Below, piece by piece: positions 1-9,282 of a DNA stretch of 64,000 nt. How positions within the stretch are numbered: position 1 is the first letter of the stretch; each line of letters opens with the position of its first letter. Both the position numbers and the translations under genes were made by a program. Origin of the DNA: DASXKD01 sp963703605 (GTDB lineage: Bacteria > Actinomycetota > Actinomycetes > Streptosporangiales > Streptosporangiaceae); the NCBI GenBank assembly GCA_963703605.1, contig CAVPFC010000048.1, positions 62,001-126,000 on the forward strand. Direction: 5' to 3'. Below the pieces are notes generated by a model that made no database searches, was not told the DNA's origin, and worked only from the letters and a program-made list of their open reading frames with translations.

Positions 1-124
1 GGGCAAGCAGCGCGACCTGCGCGCCGGCCTCCGCCAGGTTCAGCGCTATGGCCCGGCCGAGGCCGCGTCCGGCCCCGGTCACGAGCGCAGTTCTGCCGTG
101 CAGGCTGTTCGAGGAGATCCACAT
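1..124 (-). CDS. Short-chain dehydrogenase/reductase, N-terminal fragment
   Basis: The gene starts at an ATG at position 124 and runs off the left edge of the window; 41 residues are visible. They contain the SDR nucleotide-binding signature TGAGRGLG after a short beta strand (TALVTGAG), the Rossmann TGxxxGxG motif that binds NAD(P)H. The helix that follows (RAIALNLAEAGAQVALL) also fits. The family oxidises or reduces alcohols and ketones on many substrates. The substrate cannot be told because the catalytic Ser-Tyr-Lys region lies outside the window. Confidence 0.8.
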   Translation of the reverse strand, partial: MWISSNSLHGRTALVTGAGRGLGRAIALNLAEAGAQVALLA

Positions 125-429
125 AACCCGTTAGCGCCTGATCGCGGGTAAGTCTTACCTGCCGGCCACGAGCCCGGTTGCGGCTTGGCAGGCCCGCGGG
201 CGTCAGCGGTGCGACCCGTCCGGCGACTGAGCTAGGCCGCGACTGAATTCCGGCCGTCCCGGCCAATCCAGCTGGCCCCGGGCACCGAATTCATGATGTG
301 AGAACCCACCTGAACGGCCGGCGTGGTGGGTGAAGCACCCGGTCGCCGCGGAAGTCAGCGGGCACTGGGTGGCCCTCCTATGGATAGCGTCGTGATGGTT
401 CGGTGAATCGCCCGGTCCAAGAGGCTGCT

Positions 430-1065
430 GTGACTGCTACCCGATTCGATGCCGAATCAGCCGAGTGGCTCCGGCTGCTCGCCTGTACGGGTCCGCCGCG
501 GGAGGCAGCTCTGGCGCGCCTGCATGAGCTGCTGGTACGCATCGCGCGGGGAGAGGTCCAGCGGCGCGCGCCCCGGCTGCGGATCACCGGCCCCGAACTC
601 GAGGACCTGGCATACCAGGCGGCGGCCGATGCACTGATGGCCATTACGCGCAAGATCGGGCAGTTCCGGGGGGACAGCCGGTTCACCACCTGGGCCTACA
701 AATTCGTCATCTTCGAGGTGTCGGCCAAGATCGGGCGGCACCTGTGGCGCCATCCGAGCGTGCCGCTGGACGGCGAGGACTGGGACCGGCTGCCGGACCG
801 CTTCGGTTTTGATCCCGCACAGCAGGCCGAGTGGCGGGATCTGCTCGCCGCTCTGCGCCGCGCGGTGAATGAGGAACTGACCCCGCGGCAGCGCGAGGTC
901 TTCGTCGCGATCGTGCTCAACGACATTCCGCTTGACGCCCTGGTCCTGCAGTTGGCCTCCAACCGTAACGCGATCTACAAGGTGTTGTTCGATGCCCGGC
1001 GTAAGCTGCGGGCAGCACTTGACGCAAATGGGTACCTGCGCGCTGACACTTCGAGGCACACGTGA
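430..1065 (+). CDS. Sigma-70 family RNA polymerase sigma factor (ECF-like)
   Basis: This is a sigma factor of about 211 residues. Region 2 is visible as FRGDSRFTTWAYKF, the core-binding and -10-recognition helix. Region 4 is visible as LTPRQREVFVAIVLNDIPLD followed by a helix-turn-helix and ARRKLRAAL. I chose the GTG at 430 because AAGAGG lies 5 bases upstream; an in-frame GTG at 403 has no clear ribosome site. The stop overlaps the start of the next gene (GTGA), so the two are translationally coupled. The neighbour carries a zinc-finger-like motif, which suggests a sigma/anti-sigma pair. The secreted protein downstream may be a target or a partner. Target promoters are unknown. Confidence 0.8.
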   Translation: MTATRFDAESAEWLRLLACTGPPREAALARLHELLVRIARGEVQRRAPRLRITGPELEDLAYQAAADALMAITRKIGQFRGDSRFTTWAYKFVIFEVSAKIGRHLWRHPSVPLDGEDWDRLPDRFGFDPAQQAEWRDLLAALRRAVNEELTPRQREVFVAIVLNDIPLDALVLQLASNRNAIYKVLFDARRKLRAALDANGYLRADTSRHT

Positions 1066-1277
1066 ACGGCCGGGATGAGCTGGACCGCTTCCTGCGGACC
1101 GATCCGCGCGACGTCGGCTGCGCCCAGGCGATGGACATGCTCCACGTCTACGTCGAGCTCGTGGCCGTGGGCGAACCGGCGGAGCAGCGGTACCCCGGCC
1201 TGGCGGCGCACCTCAGCGCCTGCGGCCCGTGCGGTGAGGACTTCGAGGGCCTGCTGGCCGCGGTACGCGGCCAGTAG
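1062..1277 (+). CDS. Small zinc-finger-like protein, putative anti-sigma factor
   Basis: A 71-residue protein whose GTG start overlaps the stop of the upstream sigma gene by 4 bases. Near the C-terminus is HLSACGPCGEDFEGLL, a HxxxCxxC arrangement typical of the zinc-binding anti-sigma (ZAS/zf-HC2) fold. No membrane segment follows, so if it is an anti-sigma factor it is a soluble one. Residues 20-45 (QAMDMLHVYVELVAVGEPAEQRY...) look helical, as in zf-HC2 domains. The role is inferred from the motif and the coupling; direct binding to the sigma factor is not shown. Confidence 0.6.
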   Translation: MNGRDELDRFLRTDPRDVGCAQAMDMLHVYVELVAVGEPAEQRYPGLAAHLSACGPCGEDFEGLLAAVRGQ

Positions 1278-1502
1278 CCCTGACCGGCATCCTGCGGCGA
1301 ATCACCGGCGCTGGCGCCGGGCCGGGGTCCGCGTGCGCCGGGCGTGCTGTCTTGAACGGAACGTGAGCCGACCGCGCCCGGATCTGTTTGCCGACCGGAC
1401 GTAAGACCTCCACCGCCGCCGACGCCAACAGGGGTCAGCAAACAGCACGGCTGCGGTTAGCCGCCGGCCGGTTCCGGCCCTGCCGGAGGAGGAGAACATC
1501 AG

Positions 1503-2843
1503 ATGAAGATCCTGAAACGCCGGTGGTGGCTGGCAGCCGCCGCTCCGGCCATCGCCGCCGCGGCGGTGCTCGCCACCGTGTCATCTGGAGCGAGCGCCAC
1601 GTCCTCGCGACCTGGCGGCCTGGGGCAGCTATCGGGCCTGCTGCCCCGGACCCACCTGACCGAGGAAAGCGCGATCAACGTCAACCTCAGCAAGGAGACG
1701 GTGCGGCTGCCGCTGTACCCGGGGACGGCGTATGCGGGCACGCCGCATGCCGAGAAGGTGTGGTACGTGCTGCTGGACGCCTCCGATTCCGGGCTGGCGC
1801 ACGACTTGGGCGTGAACTACGCGCCTAAGCTGGCCAACATCGCGATTGGCGACCCGGCTGCGGTGCAGACCGTCACGCTGACCAACCCGACCCCGCAGGC
1901 CAACCCGTTCGGCCCGGGCGTGGTGAACTTCGCTGGCGCGCCGAACTTCGCCCCGACCCGGATCGCGGTCCCCGGGCCGACCGGGTTCCCGCTGGCCAAG
2001 TTCGCCCCCGGCGCCGTGGCCGGCCCCGGGTACAGCCCGTTCATCAAGTTTGCGGGCTCCGACGTCGTCTACAACGCGCCGATCGTGGCCACCGGCAACG
2101 GCCCCTTCGACGTGACCCACCACACCAACACCGGCGACCGCGTGCTGGGCATCCACATCGCCGGCAAGTCCAAGCCCGGCCAGTTCGCCGAGTCGTGGGT
2201 GGACATGCTGTTCGTGAAGGGCTTCGACGCCGGCCAGCCAATCGTCTACCTGTCCACCGACGCCGGCCAGCCGCTGACCGCGGTGCTGGAGCGCTCCACC
2301 TACGTGCCCGCGCTGAACAACGCGGCCTTCAACGGCGGCGATGACTTCCTCGGCTCGGCCCGCGAGCGGCTGTTCGGCTTCATCAACGGCCGGACGGGGG
2401 CGAACAACCCGGAGGCGCAAGGGTTTGTGCACCTGGTCAAGGACGGGTTTGCGGCCCAGGACGCCTCCGCTGGCAACCACGCGATGATCAACGCCCTGCG
2501 CCACGGCGGCGACCTGCTGAACGTGTTCGGCGACTTCCCCACCCTCAAAGACCCCCGCCACGCCGACGCCTACAGCCCGCTGTGGGACGCTCAGCTCGGC
2601 CTGTGGACCCACAAGGCGGTCAGGGAAGGCCTGAACACCCGCCAGATCGACGAGGTCCAGGTGTTCAACCTGGCCGCCACCCGCCCCGACCTGCTCACCG
2701 GCGTCAACCCGGCCACCGGCCAGCCCGAACCCTACGGCTCAGTCGGCGTCGACATCAACTGCGCGGTGATCGGCTTCACCCTCAAGGCCCCCACCGCCAA
2801 CCTCGCCACACCCGCCCCGCACTCTCAGTTCCCGCCACGCTAA
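1503..2843 (+). CDS. Secreted protein of unknown function
   Basis: A 446-residue protein with a strong ribosome site (GGAGGAGG) before the ATG. The N-terminus has a Sec-type signal peptide: KRRWW, a long Ala-rich hydrophobic stretch, and a probable cleavage after SGASA near residue 32. The mature part is rich in Gly, Asn and Pro with no cysteines until one near the C-terminus (DINCAVIGF). I recognise no catalytic motif. Sequences such as VWYVLLDASDSGLAHDLGVN and SWVDMLFVKGFDAGQPIVYL suggest a compact globular domain. It lies 225 bases downstream of the sigma/zinc-finger pair, in the same direction, and ends at a strong terminator. It may be a target of that sigma factor. Confidence 0.6.
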   Translation: MKILKRRWWLAAAAPAIAAAAVLATVSSGASATSSRPGGLGQLSGLLPRTHLTEESAINVNLSKETVRLPLYPGTAYAGTPHAEKVWYVLLDASDSGLAHDLGVNYAPKLANIAIGDPAAVQTVTLTNPTPQANPFGPGVVNFAGAPNFAPTRIAVPGPTGFPLAKFAPGAVAGPGYSPFIKFAGSDVVYNAPIVATGNGPFDVTHHTNTGDRVLGIHIAGKSKPGQFAESWVDMLFVKGFDAGQPIVYLSTDAGQPLTAVLERSTYVPALNNAAFNGGDDFLGSARERLFGFINGRTGANNPEAQGFVHLVKDGFAAQDASAGNHAMINALRHGGDLLNVFGDFPTLKDPRHADAYSPLWDAQLGLWTHKAVREGLNTRQIDEVQVFNLAATRPDLLTGVNPATGQPEPYGSVGVDINCAVIGFTLKAPTANLATPAPHSQFPPR

Positions 2844-2856
2844 TCACAATCCTCCA

Positions 2857-2890
2857 CGGGAAACGGCGGGCCCCGGCCCGCCGTTTCCCG
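2857..2890 (+). terminator. Rho-independent-type hairpin terminator
   Basis: A perfect 16-bp inverted repeat (CGGGAAACGGCGGGCC and its complement) with a very short loop starts 13 bases after the stop of the secreted-protein gene. A short T-containing stretch (TTGTTG) follows. It closes the sigma/secreted-protein unit. Confidence 0.8.
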
Positions 2891-2930
2891 TTGTTGCAGC
2901 AGCCGACCGGCATCCTGGGGGGACCCGCCC

Positions 2931-3226
2931 ATGGTTGCCTGGAAGCGTGGACATGCCGAGGCAGGCGTGCGCTTCGCTCACAAGCCCTTGCTGTTCCTTC
3001 CACCGAGCCGCCCGCGCGGGTGCGAGTGACCTGCGACGGACATCGTCGCTGGGTCATGTGGTGGAGTCGCCAGGCCGGCGTGGATGCCGCCTGCGCCACC
3101 GACCCCGACGACGACGCGCCGATCGAGCAGGCAACCGTGGGAGAGCGGGCGCTGCTGACCCAGGACCGCGGGCTGCTGCGCCGAGCCTGGCCCAGCCGGG
3201 CCGCGATCTTCTCGGCGAGGGGGTAG
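2931..3226 (+). pseudogene. Mut7-C RNase / ubiquitin-like domain gene, internally deleted remnant
   Basis: Three pieces of one family can be read in order. First comes an N-terminal stretch (VRFAHKPLLFLPP, from ATG 2931). Next, in another frame, is the end of the ubiquitin-like domain (SSLGHVVES, about 3048-3075). Last is the Mut7-C PIN-like RNase core (QAGVDAACATDPDDDA then RALLTQDRGLLRR, to about 3186). In intact members of the family these segments are separated by roughly 60 residues, so an internal deletion has fused the domains, and at least one frameshift is present. The remnant runs head-on into the truncated integrase on the other strand. It cannot make the normal protein. Confidence 0.55.
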
Positions 3227-4218
3227 CCGGCGGGGGTGGCGCGGGGGTAGATGGTCTGCCGCCGTTTGCGGTTCTTAGGTGCTTCCAGGTACAGGTGCCC
3301 GGCGATCTCGACGACCTTGCGGTCCACCGTGATCACCCTGGCCACAGGGCTGACCTGGTCAACGGTCAGGGCGGCGAGTTCGCCCCAGCGCAGCCCACTG
3401 TAGGCGGCGGTGATGGGCATCAGCTCATCCGGGTGCCCCCGCCGCCCCGCGCCCAGGGCCTGGCCAAGCCGGGCGACATCAGTGGCGGCGGGGATCTCGG
3501 CGGGGTCGACGAACAGCAGGGATTCTCCGGCCACGCTGACCTGGGGTGGCGGCAGCGGGCGGTCCCCGGCCCGCCAGTGCACCTGCTTTAGCCGGGGGTT
3601 GGTGAGGTAGCCGCCGTCGATCCCGGCGGCGACTAGGGCTGAGATCATTCCCTGGACCCGGTTGCCTTCGCCGGGGGTGGGCGCGGCGTTGACGATCTGC
3701 TGCATGTGCACGGCCGTGATGTCCTGGCACACCAGGCCGGCGATCACCGGGGTCGCGAACCGCTCACACAAACGGCCCTGGGTATGCGCATGTTTACGCG
3801 ACCACTGCCTGCCCGCCGGGTGCCGGTCGGGGGACAGGTAGAACGCGATCAGCTCCGCGCCCGGGCGTTCGGTGTTCGCCGCCCCGCGGCCAGCCGCCCC
3901 AGGACCTTCTCCAGCTTCGCCGCCAGCCTCGGCTCGGTCACCGCCTCGCACTGGCGCCGCTGCCCGTTCTCATACCACACCGCCCGCCACCGGTCCCCCC
4001 ACCCACCGTCCCGGATACACGGTGATCCCATACTCCAGCTCCACCACCGGACGGCCATCGCCCCGTGTGGCTGCGCGTCCGGTTGCGCCCACGAAGGGCT
4101 GGCTGGGGGCAGCACGGCTTGCCCGCCCCTTCGGCTGAGGGGGACGAGAGACGCCAATCAGGGACAGTTGTGGGGATTCAGTGGGGATCTTGGGCCGCAC
4201 AGGCGCTGCTTGCACCAT
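3190..4218 (-). pseudogene. Tyrosine recombinase (phage/ICE-type integrase), frameshifted and 3'-truncated
   Basis: The gene starts at the ATG at 4218, after a GAGGG ribosome site, and can be followed through three frames. These are an N-terminal part to VELEYGITVYPG, a middle part with GDRWRAVWYENGQRRQCEA (AP2-like arm-binding region), and a long part from about 3940 with the SAM-like core-binding domain. The catalytic domain then begins: YSGLRWGEL carries the box I arginine. The sequence ends after GYPLAEKIAARL near 3190. The box II HxxR motif and the nucleophile tyrosine are missing, so the enzyme is dead. Its start lies only 51 bases from the tRNA-Asn-like repeat at 4270, the expected position of an attachment site for this family. 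Confidence 0.8.
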
Positions 4219-4269
4219 GGCACTTCCCTCTCTTCCTGCGTTTATGCAGGTGAGAGGGTTGACAACTGG

Positions 4270-4312
4270 GCTCCCGCGATAGGACTCGAACCTATAACCT
4301 GCCGGTTAACAG
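4270..4312. repeat. att direct repeat, left copy (tRNA-Asn 3' half)
   Basis: 43 bases identical to 11868-11910. The sequence covers the anticodon loop, variable loop, T arm and 3' acceptor strand of tRNA-Asn. Confidence 0.85.
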
Positions 4313-4340
4313 AAGGCCTGCCGAGCCGCAAATCGCGGGA
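4270..4340 (-). pseudogene. tRNA-Asn-like remnant / attachment site
   Basis: Positions 4270-4312 are identical over 43 bases to the 3' half (anticodon loop to acceptor end) of the tRNA-Asn gene at 11869-11941, on the same strand. The sequence then diverges. Read on the minus strand it still begins with TCCCGCG (4334-4340), the exact 5' acceptor strand of that tRNA, but the D arm and the 5' anticodon strand are replaced and 3 bases are missing. It is either an attachment-site duplicate left by integration or a decayed second tRNA-Asn. It is not expected to work as a tRNA. Confidence 0.7.
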
Positions 4341-4499
4341 CCGATGAATGTTGCCACCCCGCTTGATCCGCATAGATGCTTCTCAGGGGCTTACACGGCC
4401 ATTTTAGCAGTAGTGCTGCGGTATGCTGGGTAATGCCGTTTTGTCCGTGTTGTTTCCGTGTTGATCTTCTCCCATGCCTGGACTTGTGGGGTTCTTGTG
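4341..4499. other. Lower-GC stretch with no gene
   Basis: The run between the tRNA-like remnant and the transposase fragment is visibly richer in T and A than the rest of the window. I find no reading frame with recognisable homology. It is probably debris from mobile-element insertion. Confidence 0.4.
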
Positions 4500-4707
4500 T
4501 TGAACGGAAGAGCCTTGAGCAGCGCCGCGATCCCGCCATCCCGCCAGGCCTGCCGCCGCCGCTGAACCGTTCGCTCCGTGACCCGCAAGCCGCGGCGATC
4601 GCCGAAGTGGTATCCCCGCGCGCGAATCGCTCAGCCGCTCCCAGCCGGGGCCGTTGACGCCGCTCCTACTCGACAGGCGTGTACCCGCCGCGTTGCCCGT
4701 ACCGCAT
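4500..4707 (-). pseudogene. IS630-like transposase N-terminal remnant
   Basis: From the ATG at 4707 the minus strand reads MRYGQRGGYTPVEQERRQRP, the typical start of winged-helix/IS630-type transposase proteins. After a frameshift near 4580 it continues as RVTERTVQRRRQAWRDGGIAAL, the helix-turn-helix region. Homology stops there. The DDE catalytic domain is absent, and the DNA that follows (about 4340-4500) has clearly lower GC content. This is a dead fragment inside the tRNA-Asn-bounded region. Confidence 0.6.
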
Positions 4708-4816
4708 GCTCTGGTCATACGGCGGCGCATGCCCGCCGTGACTACCTCCGGTCGCCGGGCACTACAAGTTCAGCCTGGTAGCGCCCATCGACCTGGGTAC
4801 CGGGATCGAGGCAGGT

Positions 4817-6469
4817 TTAGATCGACATTTTCTCCAGTGCCAGGTAGGTCCGTGCCGCCCAGGACACTGGGTCGCGGGCGAAGTCGCGCTGGATAGCGCG
4901 GTCGTTGAGTGCGTTGTCCAGGGCGGCCATGATCATGGACTGGTCGAGCACCAGGTAGCGGTGGCCGACCCCCCCGGTGGTTGGGTTGACTGCGTCGAAG
5001 AAGCCGTCGGCACCGTACACGCCCGGGTAGAGCGTGCGCAGCGCCTGGATGTTGGCGTAGGCCTGCTGGGGTGCCACGTCCAGCGCCAGGAACGAAGCGT
5101 GCGGCGTGACGACGTCCTCGGTCGCGCAGCCATGGCATTGGGAGAGCCCTTCGTTCGGGTGGCTGGCATCGGCGCCCGTCCCGTAGTAGGGGAAGGTCAG
5201 GCCCTCGACCCCGTAGCCTGCGTACCCGCCGGTGTCGTCGGGTGTGCTCGACGGGGACATTCCCCAGACCGGGTAGTGGAGTTGCTCGGTGGCGTACTTG
5301 ATCTGTACCTGGGCGGTGCGCGCGTCCGCGAGCCCGAAGCTGTGCGGTCCCCAGCTAGTCTCCGGTACGACCTCGTTGGGCATCAGCCCTTCGAACATCC
5401 CGCCGGAATAGGTCGGGATGAAGGTCAGGCCGGAGCCGGGGTAGGTGTAGTGCCCCTCCCACACGGGGAACCGCCTGCCGGATTGCGGGTCGGTGTAGGT
5501 CTGCCAGGATCCGCCCATCGGCCACTGCCCTTGCCAGGAGAAGTCCGGGTCGGTGGTCTGGCAGTCGAGGAACGGAGCGGGCGGCGGGAGTTCCCGCCAG
5601 CTCCGCCACCACACGTTGCCGGGCATCTGGTGCAGGCCCATGCCGATGTAGGCGGAGATCCGCGGGTCGCTGTAGAGGGCGCCGTTGTGGTAGTAGTGCG
5701 TCCAGTTGTCGCCCTGGCCGGGCGGCAGGCCGACGTAGTAGCCGCCGTACATCTGGCCGGTCGGCTGGTTCCCGGCTATCGCCGGGTTGGTGTTGCAGTG
5801 CGTTTCGGCGCGGCTGTCGTAGAAGATCCCGAAGTTCATCGGCGCGATGAGGCTGTCCGCCAGGTGGCTGAGCTCGGGCATCGCCTGCCGGACCACGATC
5901 AGGCCCGATGCGTACCAGCCGTTGTCGACGTTGGAGATGAAGTAGCAGTTGTCGAATGTCGGCGTGGTCTCGGCGGAGCAGTGGATGTCGCCGGGGTTCC
6001 TGATCACGTCGCCGGTGGTGGTGTCATACCACTGGTACAGGAATCCGTGGAATCGCTTCAGGTGCTGCACCTCGGTCAGCGTGGCCTGTACCAGGGAGCG
6101 TGCCCGTGGCCGGCTGATCAGGCCGAGGTCGTTAGCCGCGACCACGGCCCAGAGGTATACCCCGATGTTGGCGGCGGAGGTATATCTGCCGTACTCGGTG
6201 GGCGTGGCGGAGCTGCCTGCGAAGGTGAGGTTGTCCATCGGCAGATGCGTCGCCGGGTCGACGTCCACGCTGTAGAACTTCCAGGTATCTCGCGCAATGC
6301 CCAGCAAGGTCGCCTGCTGGGCGCCGGTAAGGCCGCTGTAACCGGCGACCGGTATGCCGACTCCACCCGAACCGAGGGCCGGGGCCGGGGCCAGCATAAC
6401 GGCGGTTACCGCCATTGCCACGGGCCAGCGCGTCACCCTCGCCCATCGCGATAATGTCGCTGTTCTCAT
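4817..6469 (-). CDS. Secreted glycoamylase/DUF3131-like protein
   Basis: A 550-residue protein. I chose the ATG at 6469 because AAAGG precedes it and a signal peptide follows directly (RWARVTRWPVAMAVTAVMLAPAPALG). The first half (TSAANIGVYLWAVVAANDLG, then RFHGFLYQWYDTTTG) resembles the alpha-barrel repeats of DUF3131. The second half resembles the glycoamylase domain (PF10091) of GH144-type enzymes: SGGMFEGLMPNEVV, GYAGYGVEGL, TPHASFLALDVAP, YGADGFFDAVNP and VLDQSMIMAALDNAL. The conserved Glu in GGMFE may be catalytic. The same-strand neighbour upstream is a secreted GH3 beta-glucosidase, so the two may degrade an extracellular glucan. Substrate assignment is inference. Confidence 0.6.
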   Translation of the reverse strand: MRTATLSRWARVTRWPVAMAVTAVMLAPAPALGSGGVGIPVAGYSGLTGAQQATLLGIARDTWKFYSVDVDPATHLPMDNLTFAGSSATPTEYGRYTSAANIGVYLWAVVAANDLGLISRPRARSLVQATLTEVQHLKRFHGFLYQWYDTTTGDVIRNPGDIHCSAETTPTFDNCYFISNVDNGWYASGLIVVRQAMPELSHLADSLIAPMNFGIFYDSRAETHCNTNPAIAGNQPTGQMYGGYYVGLPPGQGDNWTHYYHNGALYSDPRISAYIGMGLHQMPGNVWWRSWRELPPPAPFLDCQTTDPDFSWQGQWPMGGSWQTYTDPQSGRRFPVWEGHYTYPGSGLTFIPTYSGGMFEGLMPNEVVPETSWGPHSFGLADARTAQVQIKYATEQLHYPVWGMSPSSTPDDTGGYAGYGVEGLTFPYYGTGADASHPNEGLSQCHGCATEDVVTPHASFLALDVAPQQAYANIQALRTLYPGVYGADGFFDAVNPTTGGVGHRYLVLDQSMIMAALDNALNDRAIQRDFARDPVSWAARTYLALEKMSI

Positions 6470-6706
6470 GTGTCTGACCTTTCTCTGTCCCTGCGATACC
6501 CGGCCGCGCGGCGGCGAATTCATCATTACCCCGCAGCGCGCGGGTGACGCCACAGGGCTCCGGCGCCACGAAAGCGCGGCCGGTTGCTGTCGAGGGCTTA
6601 GCGATTTTGTTCTTAACGGCTGCCGCGGCGTGCTGCCTGCCACCGCGCGCGGGAGGCCCGGCTGGCGCCGGGCCTCCCGCGCTGCCACCGCGGCGGCCCG
6701 GTACGG

Positions 6707-9072
6707 TTACCGCACCGCGAACTGGCCGTGCAGGCCGCCGACCGAGCTGTCGCCGACGTAGACGTCGACGGTGCCGGGTTCGACATTGAACTGGCCCTGG
6801 TTGTTGTAGAAGCCGATATTGCTGGGTCCCAGGGTGAACGTGACCGTCTTGCTCTGGCCGGGCGCCAGCGTCACCCGCTGGAATCCCTCCAGCCGGCGGA
6901 CCGGCTGCAGGATGCTCGTCCCGTCTTCGTGAATGTAGAGCTGGGCGACGTCATCTCCCGTCACGGCTCCGGTATTGGTGAGGTCCGCGGTCGCCTGCAG
7001 CGTGCCGCCGGTGCCGATGCTGCTGGCCGACAGGTGCAGGTTCGATAGCGCGAACGTCGTGTAGGACAGCCCGTACCCGAACGGGTACTGGGGCGTGTTC
7101 GGCACGTCGAGGTACTTCGACGTGTACTTGTTGTTGGGGTCATACGGGCGGCCGGTGGGCAGCTCGTTGTAGGTGATCGGGATTTGCCCTACGTCTCGCG
7201 GGAAGCTCATCGGCAGCTTCCCGCCCGGGTTCACCTTGCCGAACAGCACGTCCGCGACCGCGTTGCCGCCCTCGGTGCCGGGGAACCATGATTCGAGCAG
7301 GGCCGGGGCATGCCTGGCGAGCCAGCCGATGGTCAGCGGCCGCCCGTTCATAAGGACCACAACATACGGCTTGCCGGTCGCCGCGATCGCCTGCACAAGC
7401 GCGAGCTTGCCGCCCCGGCAGGCCAATCATGCTGCGGGACGATGCCTCACCGGAGTCGGAGGCCGGTTCGCCCACCACGACCACGGTCACGGCCGATGCC
7501 TGGGCCGCACTGACCGCCGCGCCGAACCCGGCGGTCGACGTGCAGGAGGTGTCGCAACCCTGCGCGTAGTTCACCGTCGCGCCCGGCGCCGCCGCCTTGA
7601 TGCCCTTGAGCACCGGCACCACCGACGTCAGGTCTGAGGACGAGTACCCGATCGGCACGTCCGGGCCGAGCTGGTCGGACGGGTCGTCGGCGAGCGGCCC
7701 GACGACTGCGATCGACGGCACGCTAGTGCTCAGCGGAAGCGCTTTGTTCTGATTGTTCAGCAGCACCATGGACCGGTCGGCCATGGCCCGCGCCGCCGCC
7801 AGGTTCGCAGGCGTGAGTTCGGCGTGCTTCACGCGGTTGGGGTTGGTGAACGGGTGGGCGAACATACCGGCCAGGAATTTCAGGGTCAGCACGTGCCGCA
7901 CGTCGCTGTTGATGGCCGCCATGCTGACCTTGCCGCTCCGCACGAGCTCCGGCCCGTAATTCGTGTACGTCGAGTACTGGCTGGGCACCTGGACGCCCAT
8001 CTCGATGTCCACGCCCGCGGTCAGCGCGAGCCGCGCGGCATCCGGCCCGCTGGTCGCGTACCCGAAGGCTTCAAGCTCCTGGATCGCCTGGTAGTCGCTG
8101 AGCACGGTGCCGCTGAATCCCCACTCCTTGCGCAAGATGGTGGTGAGCAGGTAGGGGTCCGCGCTGGCCGGCACACCATCCAGCGAGTTGAACGCGCTCA
8201 TCACCGTCGCCGCGCCCGCGTCGACCGCCGCCTTGTACGGCGGCAGGTAGTCGTTGAGAAGCTGCTGGGTCGACATGTCGACCGTGTTGTACTCACGGCC
8301 CGCCACGGGTGCGCCGTAGGCGGCGAAGTGCTTGACGGTCGCGGCCATCTTGTCCAGCGCGCTGAAGTCGCTGCCCTGGTAGCCGTGCACCTTCGCCGCC
8401 GCCATCGCCGACCCGAGGAAGGGATCCTCCCCCGAGCCCTCGACCACGCGTCCCCAGCGCGGGTCCCGCGCGATGTCCACCATCGGGTTGAAGGTCCACT
8501 TGATCCCGTCCGCGGTGGCCTCGCTGGCCGATACCGACGCGTCGTTCTGCACGGCGGCCGGGTCCCAGCTACTGGCCTCCCCCAGCGGCACCGGGAAGAT
8601 CGTCTTGTACCCGTGGATGACGTCCAGGCCGAAGATCACCGGGATGTGCAGGCGCGACTGCAGGGCGGCCCGCTGGACCTGGTTGATGTACTTCACGCCC
8701 ACCAGGTCGAGGACGGAGCCGACCTGGCCGCTTCGCACCTCGTTGAGAAGTGTCCTGCCCTGGCGTGCCGTTCGGGCCCGTGGGGCCGGACATCTCCAGC
8801 TGCCCGAATTTCTCCGCCAGCGTCATCTTTCCGACCAGCGAGCTGACCTTGCTGGCGATCGACGCCAGTCGCTGCCTTGTCGCCGCCGGCACACTGCCGC
8901 CGGACTGCTGCCGAACGCTGGTTAGGGCCGCCGCGCGGCCGACGGCGGCTGAGTTCGCGCCCGCCGATCTCGCGCTCGCCGCCGGGACTACCAGGAGCGC
9001 TATGGCCGTGGCGAGCGTAATCGCTGCCAATGAGACATGTGCGACGCCGGGACGCCACAAGGGATTGCGCAT
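6707..9072 (-). CDS. Secreted GH3 beta-glucosidase (two frameshifts)
   Basis: Reading from ATG 9072 gives a signal peptide, then the GH3 family in order. The N-terminal TIM barrel has VIFGLDVIHGYKTIFP, NPMVDIARDPRWGRVVEG, and VLSDYQAI with the nucleophile Asp. The alpha/beta sandwich has ADRSMVLLNN, and SGEASSRSMIGLPG with the probable acid/base Glu. The C-terminal fibronectin-III-like domain ends at 6707. The frame breaks twice, near 8745-8755 (between GTPGQ and TLLNEVRSG) and near 7420-7430. Apart from these breaks the protein is complete at about 785 residues. The enzyme removes terminal beta-linked glucose outside the cell. The breaks could be real or single-base sequence errors. Confidence 0.85.
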
Positions 9073-9282
9073 TTGCCCGTCCTCCCTGACAGGGTGCGGA
9101 GACGGGCCGACTGCGCCCCGTCCGCAGCCGGTGAAACCCGTCTGCTGACGTTTTCGCAGTCTGCCACGTCCTCGCCGATCACAAAAGACCGGGCCACCCG
9201 ACGCTGCACGGCTCCCCTGGGCAGAAGCGGATCCGGTGGGGCGCCGGGCTTGGACTCGTGCGAGCCTGAGTTGTCATGAGAG

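Noticed and set aside
4270..4340. Second functional tRNA-Asn gene
   Set aside because: The D arm and the 5' strand of the anticodon stem are not complementary, and the length is short. It is treated as a remnant or att site.
4376..4657. Plus-strand 93-residue frame in the low-GC patch
   Set aside because: No ribosome site and no homology. The minus strand carries a recognisable transposase remnant over the same bases.
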